Below, in pieces: positions 42,411 to 50,886 of a stretch of 64,000 nucleotides of DNA; position 1 is the first letter of the stretch; each line of letters opens with the position of its first letter. The stretch is from Alkaliphilus serpentinus. GTDB lineage: Bacteria; Bacillota; Clostridia; Peptostreptococcales; Natronincolaceae. The notes below the pieces were generated by a model. It searched no databases and was not told where the DNA came from. It saw nothing but the letters and a program-made list of their open reading frames with translations. The stretch lies in contig NZ_WBZB01000013.1 of assembly GCF_009017255.1 (NCBI RefSeq), forward strand, positions 1-64,000. The letters run 5' to 3'. A program made the translations under genes and the position numbers.

Positions 42411-43190
42411 CTATTTAAAGCCTGTTATTAATGAACCAATTATTATATTCCAACCATCCACCATAATGAACAATAATAGCTTAAAGGGTAGAGAAATCAT
42501 TACAGGCGGCAGCATCATCATACCCATAGACATTAGGGTACTGGCTACAACCATGTCAATTACAATAAAGGGTAGAAATAATATAAAACCTAACTGAAAG
42601 GCAGTTTTTAATTCACTAATAATAAAAGCCGGAATTAGTGTGGAAGTTGGTATATCTTCGATTTCCTCCGGTGCTTCATTATTTGCTAATTCCATAAAGA
42701 GGGCCAAGTCCTTTTCTCTTGTTTGTCTGAACATAAATTCCCGTATAGGAACAAGGGCATTATTAATAGCCTCTGTATCCGAAATCTCTTCCGCTAAATA
42801 GGGTTGTATTGCCGTCTGATTAATCTCAGCTGCAATTGGACTCATTAAGAAAAAGGTTAGAAACAGAGCTAATCCTATTAATACCTGAGTTGGAGGTGTT
42901 TGCTGAGTTGCAATGGCATTTCTTACAAAGGATAAAACAATGATAATCCTAGTAAAGCCCGTCATCATAATAAGTATAGATGGGGCTATTGATAATATTG
43001 TTATTAAAAACAGTATTTGAATGGAAGATGCCACCTGCTGCGGATTTTCAGCTTCATCAATGGTTAATCCTAATCTTGGAATAGGAATATTAGGCTCTGC
43101 ATGTACCTGCCAAGAAAAAGACAAAAATAGCATGATAATGATTATATTTAAAATCAGGATTTTGTTTGTTTTTCTACTATTATTAATCAT
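42411..43190 (-). CDS. fliP: Flagellar export gate protein FliP
   Basis: FliP (259 residues) forms the core of the export channel. It starts with a signal-like hydrophobic stretch ending at VHA. The signatures are MMTGFTRIIIVLSFVRNAI and, near the C-terminus, PFIVIDMVVASTLMSMGMMM. The start was set at MINNSRK, which overlaps the end of fliO by 8 bases (ATGATTAA) and has GGGG 8 bases upstream. Confidence 0.96.
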   Translation of the reverse strand: MINNSRKTNKILILNIIIIMLFLSFSWQVHAEPNIPIPRLGLTIDEAENPQQVASSIQILFLITILSIAPSILIMMTGFTRIIIVLSFVRNAIATQQTPPTQVLIGLALFLTFFLMSPIAAEINQTAIQPYLAEEISDTEAINNALVPIREFMFRQTREKDLALFMELANNEAPEEIEDIPTSTLIPAFIISELKTAFQLGFILFLPFIVIDMVVASTLMSMGMMMLPPVMISLPFKLLLFIMVDGWNIIIGSLITGFK

Positions 43191-43599
43191 TTTTGTCCCC
43201 TTCATTTTTACTAGAATACTTTGTTTTATTTAACAGGGTGTTTATAAAACTTCCTTGGAATCTCCCCTTCAGATGACTAAAGGGGCTTTGGTCATTAATC
43301 TTTTCAAGTTGATTCATGAGGATTTCATCCTTTGATTTCTGCCAATCTTCCTTAGGAATAATATCTATTACCTGCAAATTCTTGTTAAAAATCGCAAGAA
43401 TATACACCTTATTATAAATTTCAACTATTGTAATACTTAGCTGATATCCCAAAGTGAACCTTTCTATAATCCTTCCTGAGGGATTTTTAAAATATCCACC
43501 GGTTCTTTTAGCAACATAGATTGTTGTTATGTAGGCTAAGAAGATCACTACTGCCATGACTGCCAGTAAAGACAACATGGTAACCATCTGTTTTAGCAT
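43183..43599 (-). CDS. fliO: Flagellar biosynthesis protein FliO (FliZ)
   Basis: FliO (138 residues) has one membrane helix near the start and a small cytosolic domain with the RIIERFTLGYQLSITIVEIYNK segment typical of the family. It helps to assemble FliP. The C-terminus is charged. Position between cheY and fliP supports the call, which sequence alone makes only moderately strong. Confidence 0.88.
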   Translation of the reverse strand: MLKQMVTMLSLLAVMAVVIFLAYITTIYVAKRTGGYFKNPSGRIIERFTLGYQLSITIVEIYNKVYILAIFNKNLQVIDIIPKEDWQKSKDEILMNQLEKINDQSPFSHLKGRFQGSFINTLLNKTKYSSKNEGDKND

Positions 43600-43609
43600 G
43601 ATCTCACCT

Positions 43610-43972
43610 TTATCCTAAAACCTTCTTGACTGCCTCTATTACTCTATCAGCTTGAAAGGGTTTAACAATAAAATCCTTTGCTCCAGCTTGAATAGCTTCA
43701 ATAACCATAGCTTGCTGTCCCATTGCAGAACACATAATAACTTTAGCATTTGCATCTAATTTTTTGATTTCCTTTACTGCTTGTATACCATCAACCTCTG
43801 GCATTGTGATATCTATAATGGTTAAAGCAGGGGCTAATTCCTTAAATTTTTCTATAGCCTTTGCACCATTTTCTGCCTCACCAACTACCTCAAAGCCATT
43901 CTTAGTTAAAACGTCCTTAATCATCATTCTCATAAAAGCTGCATCGTCAACAATTAATATACCGTTTGCCAT
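43610..43972 (-). CDS. cheY: Chemotaxis response regulator CheY
   Basis: This 120-residue single receiver domain has Asp9/Asp10, phospho-Asp54 in IIDITMPEVDG, the switch SAMGQQ region and the conserved Lys in VKPFQ. Phosphorylated CheY binds the switch proteins FliM/FliY. It lies between fliY and fliO, as in B. subtilis. A promoter-like sequence (44062-44091) in the 168-base gap suggests extra transcription. Confidence 0.95.
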   Translation of the reverse strand: MANGILIVDDAAFMRMMIKDVLTKNGFEVVGEAENGAKAIEKFKELAPALTIIDITMPEVDGIQAVKEIKKLDANAKVIMCSAMGQQAMVIEAIQAGAKDFIVKPFQADRVIEAVKKVLG

Positions 43973-44061
43973 TCTTACTCCTCCTTAAACTTTGCTAATA
44001 AAATCTGTTATTATACCATTCTACCTTTTTATGACTTTTTTCGATATGAATCTATAATGGT

Positions 44062-44091
44062 ATTATATAATTATTAATCTACTTTTTTCAA
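44062..44091 (-). promoter_or_regulatory. Candidate SigA promoter before cheY
   Basis: TTGAAA (44086-44091) and TATAAT (44062-44067) are 18 bases apart on the minus strand in the fliY-cheY gap. A second TATAAT with TGG before it (extended -10 type, 44010-44015) lies closer to cheY. The whole gap is AT-rich, so chance matches are possible. Confidence 0.5.
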
Positions 44092-44140
44092 TGGAATTTA
44101 TTATTTAATAAAAAATGTTATTAATGAACTAGATTATTAA

Positions 44141-45286
44141 CTATATTTTAGAAAACCGCTTTGTAGGACTTACAATATCTGTAATCCTAATACCATAATT
44201 CTCATCAATAACAACCACTTCACCCTTGGCTACATATTGTCCATTAACAAGAATGTCTAATTGTTCCCCCACAAGCTTATCCAATTCTATAATGGTTCCA
44301 GGTCCAAATTCTAGTATTTCACTGATTCTTTTAACGGTTCTTCCTAGCTCAACGGTAACATTTAAAGGTACATCCTGAATCAAGTCAATATTTTCAGGAA
44401 TTCCTCTATTACTGGGTTGATCAAAGGATTGGAACTGTACGGGTTGAACATTTACGGGTTGTTGCTTCTGCGGTTTAGCTTCGATATCTTGTTGCACATG
44501 CCTTTCATTTCTAGCTTCCTGTTGAGGACTTCTATTAGTGGTAAGTGTAGACTGTGGTTCAACCTGTATTTTGGGTTGTGGCTGAGGTTTTGCTACAGTT
44601 TCAGATGGAGTAGGCTCTCCATATGCATTCATCAGTTTATTAACCATTTCCTTAGCAAAGTCCTTTGGAACCAGCTGCATAATTTCACTATCGATCAAAT
44701 CACCGATTTCCATTCTAAAGGATATTCGTACAAATTCTATATTCAATTGGGGAAAAATTTGTGTAAACTCTTCAGTAGATAAATCCATAGGAAATACCCT
44801 AGGAGGATTGATGTCAATCTTTTTTGCAAACATTTCTGATAAAGAGGTGGAGGCTGAGCCCACCATTTGATTCATGGCTTCTGCAATTGCACTTAAATTT
44901 ATATCCGTCAAAGGCTCTTCAGAAGCTACACCACTTCCACCCATCATAAGGTCAGTGATAATCTTAACATCTCTTTCCTTTAGGATTAGTACATTAAGAC
45001 CCTCTAAACCTTCCTTATAAGTAACATCCACTGCAACAAAGGGTAGCGGATATTCATCTGCTAAATTATCTATGGATATTAAAGAAACCTTAGGTGTTGT
45101 GATATTTACTCGATTACCAAGTAAGGTAGAAAGGGTAGTTGCTGCTGTTCCCATACTGATATTACCGATTTCACCAATAGCATCCTTCTCCTCTGGTGTA
45201 AAGTCATACTCCTCATTAGGGCTATCATCACTTGCTGTACCTCTTAGCAAAGCATCTATTTCCTCTTGAGATAACATTTCACTCAT
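44141..45286 (-). CDS. fliY: Flagellar motor switch phosphatase FliY (FliN type)
   Basis: FliY (381 residues) is a switch protein that also dephosphorylates CheY-P. It starts with the CheY-binding peptide MLSQEEIDALL. A CheC-like domain follows with both ExxN motifs (GEIGNISMG and AEAMNQMVG). A Gln/Pro-rich linker (about 225-290) leads to a FliN domain (PLNVTVELGRTVKRISEIL). The start was set at MSEMLSQ, 9 bases after AGGAG; it overlaps the fliM end by 8 bases (ATGAGTGA). There is no separate fliN. Confidence 0.95.
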   Translation of the reverse strand: MSEMLSQEEIDALLRGTASDDSPNEEYDFTPEEKDAIGEIGNISMGTAATTLSTLLGNRVNITTPKVSLISIDNLADEYPLPFVAVDVTYKEGLEGLNVLILKERDVKIITDLMMGGSGVASEEPLTDINLSAIAEAMNQMVGSASTSLSEMFAKKIDINPPRVFPMDLSTEEFTQIFPQLNIEFVRISFRMEIGDLIDSEIMQLVPKDFAKEMVNKLMNAYGEPTPSETVAKPQPQPKIQVEPQSTLTTNRSPQQEARNERHVQQDIEAKPQKQQPVNVQPVQFQSFDQPSNRGIPENIDLIQDVPLNVTVELGRTVKRISEILEFGPGTIIELDKLVGEQLDILVNGQYVAKGEVVVIDENYGIRITDIVSPTKRFSKI

Positions 45287-46274
45287 CTTGTTCATCTCCT
45301 TTCCTGTCGATGCGGGTTACCCGAATTGCTACTTTATTTTTTATTGTTCCTGGCACTCCATAATATCTTTGCTTGTCTCCTACTAAAATCTCTAGCTCTT
45401 GGTTTGAAAGGGTATCCAGCATAATAACATCACCTTTCTGGAGCTCGATAAAATCTTTAACTGTAATACGGGTTTTTCCAAGTACAGCAGTTAAACCAAT
45501 TTTACTTTTTTCAACCCTTTTCTTCAGAGTATTTTTATCATCGGCTGTTACCACTTTACTTATATTAGAAAACCAGAATTTTGTACTGAGCTTTTCTAAA
45601 ATTGGTTCTATAACGATATGGGGTATACAAATATTCATTAATCCTTCCACTTCACCAACCTTAAGACTTAAGGTGATTAACGCAACTGTTTCGTTTGGCG
45701 ACACAATTTGAACAAACTGGGAGTTGTTTTCAATTTTATCCAATTTAGGTTCTAGTTCTATTACGTTCTCCCAAGGATCAATTAATAAGTCCAATACTTG
45801 CCGCATAAGTTTTCTAATTAGGGTCATTTCAATCTCTGTAAATACCCTTTTGTCATCAAAGGCTCTACCATTACCTCCTAATATCCTGTCAATAAAGGTG
45901 AAGGCGATAGAGGGTGAAACATCAATTACAATTTGTCCTGAAAGAGGCTGAAAATTCACCACAGATATTACAGCTGGATTAACAATCGAGTTGCTGTATT
46001 CATAATAGGATAATTCCTCTACATTAAGGACCTCTGTGTGGATAAAGCTTCTAAGGTATCCCGACAAAAAAGTATTGAGAATCCTAGAAAAATTATCATG
46101 AATAATCTGTAAGGTCCTTAACTGATCTTTAGCCAGCTTCTTAGGACTTTTAAAATCATAATTTCTAATTTTCTTCTCTAACTTTTCTTCCTTTATTTCT
46201 TCAACATCTACTTCGCCACTGCTCAGTGCTTTGAGGAGGGCATCAATTTCGTTTTGGGACATTACATCTGACAA
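45279..46274 (-). CDS. fliM: Flagellar motor switch protein FliM
   Basis: FliM (331 residues) forms the C-ring and binds CheY-P with its N-terminal peptide (SQNEIDALLKAL). The CheC-like middle domain and the FliN-like end (LQKGDVIMLDTLSNQELEI) are present. The start is best placed at TTG (46274), because AGGAGGTG lies 6 bases upstream and MSDVMSQNEIDALL fits the family. A GTG 9 bases further up lies within the ribosome site. Confidence 0.95.
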   Translation of the reverse strand: MSDVMSQNEIDALLKALSSGEVDVEEIKEEKLEKKIRNYDFKSPKKLAKDQLRTLQIIHDNFSRILNTFLSGYLRSFIHTEVLNVEELSYYEYSNSIVNPAVISVVNFQPLSGQIVIDVSPSIAFTFIDRILGGNGRAFDDKRVFTEIEMTLIRKLMRQVLDLLIDPWENVIELEPKLDKIENNSQFVQIVSPNETVALITLSLKVGEVEGLMNICIPHIVIEPILEKLSTKFWFSNISKVVTADDKNTLKKRVEKSKIGLTAVLGKTRITVKDFIELQKGDVIMLDTLSNQELEILVGDKQRYYGVPGTIKNKVAIRVTRIDRKGDEQDE

Positions 46275-46286
46275 CGACTTCACCTC

Positions 46287-46697
46287 CTATTGGATTATGT
46301 AGTCGATAAAAAATACGTTGGTTATACTATCGGTATCAAGGATTGAAGATAAATTACTTTTAATTTCTTCTTGAATTTTACTAAGACCCTCAGGACTTAG
46401 CAAATCATCTGTTTTTTTCCCCAACATGATTTTAATGATCTGATCTCTAATTACAGCATTTTTCTTCTTCATTTCTACTATCATATCATCGTTTGTTGTT
46501 TCAACAACGATTGTACTTCTAAAGAAATTTTTTGTAGAGCTGAGATTTGCGGTAAAATCGCCTAAATTGTGCTCATAGGTTTTTATTGGCTTATCAGCAG
46601 TACTTCTAAAAACGGTAAAATAAAGAACACCTGCTATAACTCCACCAGCTAGAATAACTCCTATTAGTGCAAATAAAATAATCTTCTTCATACCCAT
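46287..46697 (-). CDS. fliL: Flagellar basal-body-associated protein FliL
   Basis: FliL (136 residues) has one N-terminal membrane helix and a periplasm-side domain ending in the family pattern (EGLSKIQEEIKSNLSSIL, then NVFFIDYIIQ). It surrounds the stator units and supports torque. GGAGGAT precedes the ATG. It lies between motB and fliM; in B. subtilis motAB lie elsewhere and fliL follows swrD directly. Confidence 0.92.
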   Translation of the reverse strand: MGMKKIILFALIGVILAGGVIAGVLYFTVFRSTADKPIKTYEHNLGDFTANLSSTKNFFRSTIVVETTNDDMIVEMKKKNAVIRDQIIKIMLGKKTDDLLSPEGLSKIQEEIKSNLSSILDTDSITNVFFIDYIIQ

Positions 46698-46721
46698 AAT
46701 AATCCTCCAATATTTAATATC

Positions 46722-47468
46722 TTATGGTGCTGATAATTCTAATTCCTTCTTTAGTATTACAAGATCTACCCTACGGTTTTTTGCTTTGTTTTCTGCAGTA
46801 TCATTCTCAGCAACAGGTTGATATTCACCATAGCCAGAGGCAGAAAATCGTTGGGGTTCTAGACCTACTTCTTCAATCATAAACCTTACTACATTGGCTG
46901 CCCTAGCAACTGATAACTCCCAGTTGGTTTCATACCTTGCATTTGGTAACAGGGGATCTGAGTCTGTATGTCCCTCAACAACGACATTTTTCTCGATTAG
47001 CTCCGGTTCCACCATGAAACCAGATAAATAAGTTAAAAGCTCCTTAGATGATTGCTTCAGCTCAGCCCTACCCGAATCATAAAGAACATTATCTTGAAAG
47101 CGCAGAACCAAACCCCTAGTTTCTAAGGTAACCAGTACATCTCCCGCTAGATTATTTTCTTCAAGAAACTCCTCCAACCTAATTTGAAGCTTTCTAAAGT
47201 CCTCAAGCTCTTCCTTTTGATCTGTGGTAAGTTCTTCTACTAGGGCTTCATCAACATAATCATTTTCTTCAATGGTCTTTCCACCCTCTAGTATCCCTAA
47301 AGAGCCTTGAAAGGATTGAATTATTGCTTGAAACTTCATTGCATCTATTTCTGAAAAGGCAAATAGCAATACGAAAAAGCAAAGAAGTAATGTCACCATG
47401 TCACCATATGTGGTCATCCACTCTGGAGCGCCCTTTTTTTCTTCACTGGCTCTTTTTCTTCTAGCCAT
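46722..47468 (-). CDS. motB: Stator protein MotB
   Basis: MotB (248 residues) forms the proton or sodium channel with MotA and anchors it to the wall. The critical channel Asp23 lies in TTYGDMVTLLLCFF in the single membrane helix. The OmpA-like peptidoglycan-binding domain has VEGHTDSDPL and SVARAANVVRF. The start at MARRKRA overlaps the motA end by 8 bases (ATGGCTAG), 9 bases after AGGAG. The coupling ion cannot be decided with certainty from these residues. Confidence 0.95.
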   Translation of the reverse strand: MARRKRASEEKKGAPEWMTTYGDMVTLLLCFFVLLFAFSEIDAMKFQAIIQSFQGSLGILEGGKTIEENDYVDEALVEELTTDQKEELEDFRKLQIRLEEFLEENNLAGDVLVTLETRGLVLRFQDNVLYDSGRAELKQSSKELLTYLSGFMVEPELIEKNVVVEGHTDSDPLLPNARYETNWELSVARAANVVRFMIEEVGLEPQRFSASGYGEYQPVAENDTAENKAKNRRVDLVILKKELELSAP

Positions 47469-48252
47469 TTTCAACAGCTCCTACTTGTTTTTCATTAAGT
47501 GATTCTCTTACCTTTGGAGGTAAGAAGGCCTTAAGCTTTTCTTCTATAATTCTTGGGTTTTCACCTGCCTGTATAGATAATAAGCCCTCAACCATTATTT
47601 CCTTCCTCATAATTTCCTCTCGGCTTCGAATCTTCAGCTTGTTGGCTATAGGAATAAAAATCAGGTTAGCTAATAGTGAACCATAAAGGGTTGTTATTAG
47701 GGCTACTGCCATACTTGGTCCTATTGCGCTGGGGTCATCTAGCTTTCTTAACATATTAATTAATCCTATTAGAGTACCAATCATACCAAAGGCGGGTGCA
47801 TAGGCACCCATGGATTCAAATATCCCCTGGCCACTTTGATGTCGTTCTTCTACAAAGGACAATTCCGTTTCCAATAGGTTTCTAACCAATTCTGGATCCG
47901 TACCATCTACAATCAGCATGATCCCTTTTTGTAAGAACTTATCTTCAACAGCTTCTGAAGCCTCCTCAAGGGCTAATAAGCCTTCTTTTCTTGCAACATT
48001 GGCAAGAACAATGATTTTATTAATGATTTCTCCTGCGTCTATTACCTTATTGGAAAAAGCCTTAGAAACGATCTTTATAGCCTCTAATACCTTTTGTAGA
48101 GGGTAGGCTACTAGGGTTGCTGCTACTGTACCACCTAGTACGATGAAGACTGATGCAGTATTCCAATAACTACCAAGATCACCGTCTACTAAAATACCCA
48201 TTACGATAAAAACTAATCCAACTATTATCCCAATAATGGTTGCCAAATCCAT
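47461..48252 (-). CDS. motA: Stator protein MotA
   Basis: MotA (263 residues) has four membrane segments and the cytosolic loop that contacts FliG. The family signature is visible around GAYAPAFGMIGTLIGLINML and AVALITTLYGSLLANLIFIPIANKL. GAGGTG precedes the ATG. It forms a coupled pair with motB, and both lie inside the flagellar cluster. Confidence 0.95.
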   Translation of the reverse strand: MDLATIIGIIVGLVFIVMGILVDGDLGSYWNTASVFIVLGGTVAATLVAYPLQKVLEAIKIVSKAFSNKVIDAGEIINKIIVLANVARKEGLLALEEASEAVEDKFLQKGIMLIVDGTDPELVRNLLETELSFVEERHQSGQGIFESMGAYAPAFGMIGTLIGLINMLRKLDDPSAIGPSMAVALITTLYGSLLANLIFIPIANKLKIRSREEIMRKEIMVEGLLSIQAGENPRIIEEKLKAFLPPKVRESLNEKQVGAVENG

Positions 48253-48273
48253 GCTAACACCTCATTTCTATAC

Positions 48274-48474
48274 CTATTCTTTGTAGCTAATACCTGAATA
48301 GATTCTTTGCTTATAGGCTACTACCAGGTCTATTACCTCGTCTGCAGTATTGCTTACAATCATTTTGTGACCATTCAATAAGGTTATAACAGTATCAGGG
48401 GTTTCCTCAATCATTTCAATTAAATCTGCATTCAAAACAAAGTGGGTGTTATTAATTCTTATCAATTTAATCAT
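48274..48474 (-). CDS. swrD: SwrD/FlbD-family small motility protein
   Basis: This 66-residue protein belongs to the FlbD/YlzI (SwrD) family. MIKLIRINNTHFVLNADLIE and then ETPDTVITLLNGHKMIV is the recognisable pattern. In B. subtilis SwrD raises motor torque for swarming. The start was set at MIKLIR with AAGGAAG upstream; an ATG 27 bases further up is not supported. It lies between flgE and motA, the family's usual place, and the adjacent stator genes fit a role in torque. Confidence 0.9.
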   Translation of the reverse strand: MIKLIRINNTHFVLNADLIEMIEETPDTVITLLNGHKMIVSNTADEVIDLVVAYKQRIYSGISYKE

Positions 48475-48498
48475 ACACATCTTCCTTTGTTTTCCTGA

Positions 48499-48549
48499 CA
48501 CCTAGTATTAATTAAACTAAAGCCTTAAGGTATTTTAGAATACTAGGTG
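48499..48549 (-). repeat. Long inverted repeat between flgE and swrD
   Basis: A perfect 11-bp repeat (CACCTAGTATT/AATACTAGGTG at 48499-48509 and 48539-48549) encloses 29 bases. A second short stem (CTAAA/TTTAG) and the palindrome CCTTAAGG lie inside. It has no T run, so it is more likely an mRNA-stabilising or processing hairpin, or a repeat copy, than a terminator. Confidence 0.55.
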
Positions 48550-48574
48550 CCTAGGATTATTTATTTTTTATAAA

Positions 48575-49951
48575 TTAACGCTTCATGTTTACTACTTCTT
48601 GAAGCATTTCATCACTGGTGGTGATGATACGTGAGTTGGCTTGGAAGCCCCTTTGAGTAGTGATCATATTGGTAAATTCCCTTGACAGGTCTACATTGGA
48701 CATCTCTAATGCACCTGGATTTAAATTTCCAAATCCACCTGAGCCTGGTACACCGGTTATGGCTTGTCCAGAGTTGGAGGTGGTTCTATACATGTTGGAG
48801 GCTGTCTTTTCTAAACCCGCAGGATTCTTAAAGTTGGCTAATGCAATTTGACCTAACACCCTTCTTTGACCATTATTGAAGATTCCCATAATTTCACCAG
48901 TTGAGGCTATGGTAAAATCATCTAGGGTTCCCTGCTTATAGCCATCTATTTTGGTGGCTGAAGCAGTTGATGTATTGGCGAACATGGTCAGCTTTGAAAA
49001 GTCCACATCGAAGGTAAAGGCACCAGCACCATTTGTTAATCCTTCTCCCACAGTGAAGACAGCATTAGTACCTCCTACTAATTTACCATTGTTGTCAAAT
49101 TGTATAGTATGTCCAGGTGTTCCTACTAAATTTCCGGTGGCTGCTGCTCGAATCATGGAACCATCCTCATTTACATAGAAGGTTTCTACAGCATATTGAC
49201 TTACTGCTGGCGGTCCCGCTGCACCTGGAACCTTTATGTAAGCCTGTTTAATTTGATGTATTCCACCTAAATTGTCATATACCTGAAAGCTAGTTTCTCT
49301 GGCAACTGTTTCTTCAAACAATGGATTAATTTCATATTTAGCCCCATTTAGTCTATAAACGAAGGTATCATCATTACCTACAGTTTTAGCTGGATCAGCT
49401 AGAATGTCCGTTTCACTATTTAGGTTGCCCTCAAAATTAACATTTGCAGTTACTTGAGCATCAAAGGTAACGGCCTTTGAAATTTGAAGCCCCTCTAAAT
49501 TGGATTTTAAAACGCCATTTTCATCCGCCATGTAACCTAATACTCGATAACCATCGGCAGTAACAAGGTTTCCTGCCTCATCAAGGGCAAAGTTTCCGCC
49601 TCTGGTATAGCTTCTATTTAAGAAGTTGGGGTCATCGGCAACGATAAAGAAGCCGTCTCCATTTACCATTAAATCTGTATTGTAATCGGTTCTTTCTACT
49701 GCACCCCTAATGTGGAAGGTATCCATTGAAGCTACGTTAATACCTAAACCCACCTGTTGGGGATTGGTTCCGCCTCTACCGTCTTGGGGAGAGCCAGCAC
49801 CCCTTAAGGTTTGGCTAAACACCTCTTGAAAGGTAACCCTTGAGCCCTTAAAGCCAACGGTATTTACATTGGCAATGTTGTTACCAATAACATCCATACG
49901 GGTTTGGTGTGCCCTTAAACCCGATACGGCTGAAAACATAGATCTCATCAT
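48575..49951 (-). CDS. flgE: Flagellar hook protein FlgE
   Basis: FlgE (458 residues) builds the hook. It has the N-terminal rod-type motif (MFSAVSGLRAHQTRMDVIGN, then IANVNTVGFK) and the matching C-terminal helix (NVDLSREFTNMITTQRGFQA). The large middle part is the D1/D2 surface domain. The start was set at the first ATG of MMRSMF, 10 bases after AGGAGG. Two hairpins (49984-50035) lie upstream. Confidence 0.95.
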   Translation of the reverse strand: MMRSMFSAVSGLRAHQTRMDVIGNNIANVNTVGFKGSRVTFQEVFSQTLRGAGSPQDGRGGTNPQQVGLGINVASMDTFHIRGAVERTDYNTDLMVNGDGFFIVADDPNFLNRSYTRGGNFALDEAGNLVTADGYRVLGYMADENGVLKSNLEGLQISKAVTFDAQVTANVNFEGNLNSETDILADPAKTVGNDDTFVYRLNGAKYEINPLFEETVARETSFQVYDNLGGIHQIKQAYIKVPGAAGPPAVSQYAVETFYVNEDGSMIRAAATGNLVGTPGHTIQFDNNGKLVGGTNAVFTVGEGLTNGAGAFTFDVDFSKLTMFANTSTASATKIDGYKQGTLDDFTIASTGEIMGIFNNGQRRVLGQIALANFKNPAGLEKTASNMYRTTSNSGQAITGVPGSGGFGNLNPGALEMSNVDLSREFTNMITTQRGFQANSRIITTSDEMLQEVVNMKR

Positions 49952-49983
49952 AATCTTTCGACCTCCTATTAAATTGTGGTACT

Positions 49984-50035
49984 CCATTTCATCAATCGGT
50001 CAGAAATGGTAAGCCTCCATAGTTGGTCCGGCTTA
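49984..50035 (-). other. Two tandem hairpins before flgE
   Basis: TAAGCC/GGCTTA (50010-50015, 50030-50035) overlaps the stop codon of the upstream gene. CCATTTC/GAAATGG (49984-49990, 50003-50009) follows at once on the minus strand. Neither has a T run. They may protect or set the level of the flgE mRNA, which codes for an abundant hook protein. Confidence 0.4.
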
Positions 50036-50410
50036 GATAATTACAGCACCATCGATGTTTGTAAATACATTATCCTTTAGTTGATCACCTACAGCTGCGG
50101 TTATCACTGTGTTATTCCTTACGCTTGCAACAAAGACTCTATTGTCCATCATAATTAAGGTTTCTCTGATTCCTTTTTTTGAGGCCATTTCCATAGCTTG
50201 ATTCAATTTTGATAGATCATCGGGAGTTAAAGTAATATTTCTTTCCTCTAAACGATCCATGGCGTGTTTAGAAATCTTCACCTCTTGAGACTCTTGGAGC
50301 TTTTTATGGAAAATAGATTGGAAATCATGATTTTTTTGTATAGTCTTATCTAATTGTTGAAGTTTGTTTTGTTGTAAGGCGGTGGATTTAATTTTTATGT
50401 TATCATACAT
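50033..50410 (-). CDS. TIGR02530-type flagellar operon protein
   Basis: This 125-residue protein matches the TIGR02530 flagellar operon family: KISKHAMDRLEERNITLTPDDL, then TLIMMDNRVFVASVRNNTVITA. The family always lies near flgD and flgE, and its function is not established. The first 45 residues are Gln/Lys-rich and probably flexible. GGAGGTG lies 7 bases before the ATG. Confidence 0.88.
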   Translation of the reverse strand: MYDNIKIKSTALQQNKLQQLDKTIQKNHDFQSIFHKKLQESQEVKISKHAMDRLEERNITLTPDDLSKLNQAMEMASKKGIRETLIMMDNRVFVASVRNNTVITAAVGDQLKDNVFTNIDGAVII

Positions 50411-50451
50411 CCTTGAACACCTCCTGTTACTGATCCAATCTAGGTTAAATA

Positions 50452-50874
50452 TTATTCTTCTGTTTCTGTTTCTTCAGTACCTTCAGTTCCCTCCGTACCT
50501 TCTGAATTCTCAGTCTCATCTGCTTCCCCTATCGGAGTGCCTCCTAATAGCTTTGTAATGTTCTCGAGTTCATCTATAATGGAGGTTTGGCTTTTTACCA
50601 AATTATTGTTCATTTGTCTAATATGCTCCATGATGTTTTCTTGAGAAGCGGTCATGGTTTGATTCAAGTTTTGCATTTGCTCTAGGGATGAAAATTGGGC
50701 CATTTGTGCAATGAATTCCTTATCCTGCATAGGATTTAACGGATCTTGATTACTCATCTGTGCAACAAGTAACTGAAGGAAGGTGTCCTTGTTTAAATGA
50801 TCAGTCTTTTTCTTCCCTGCATTTTCATCGTAGAGTCTAGGTCCTCTCCAGTTTATTTCATTTATTTCACTCAT
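50452..50874 (-). CDS. flgD: Hook-capping protein FlgD, short form
   Basis: FlgD guides hook assembly. This 140-residue protein has only the conserved N-terminal part ([20 protein letters not shown], then [16 protein letters not shown]). It lacks the Ig/Tudor-like domain found in proteobacterial FlgD, so it matches the short Firmicute form. It ends in an acidic tail made of EGT repeats (about 124-136), probably disordered. AGGAGG precedes the ATG. Confidence 0.93.
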   Translation of the reverse strand: MSEINEINWRGPRLYDENAGKKKTDHLNKDTFLQLLVAQMSNQDPLNPMQDKEFIAQMAQFSSLEQMQNLNQTMTASQENIMEHIRQMNNNLVKSQTSIIDELENITKLLGGTPIGEADETENSEGTEGTEGTEETETEE

Positions 50875-50886
50875 TTAAATACCTCC

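Noticed and set aside
44141-45286. Missing fliN as an unusual gene loss
   Set aside because: FliY contains a complete FliN domain and replaces it, as in Bacillus.
49952-50032. Possible c-di-GMP riboswitch before flgE
   Set aside because: The gap is about 80 bases and lacks the conserved GEMM sequences; two simple hairpins explain it better.
50452-50874. FlgD as a truncated pseudogene
   Set aside because: Short FlgD proteins without the Ig/Tudor domain are normal in Firmicutes, and the next frame shows no lost domain.
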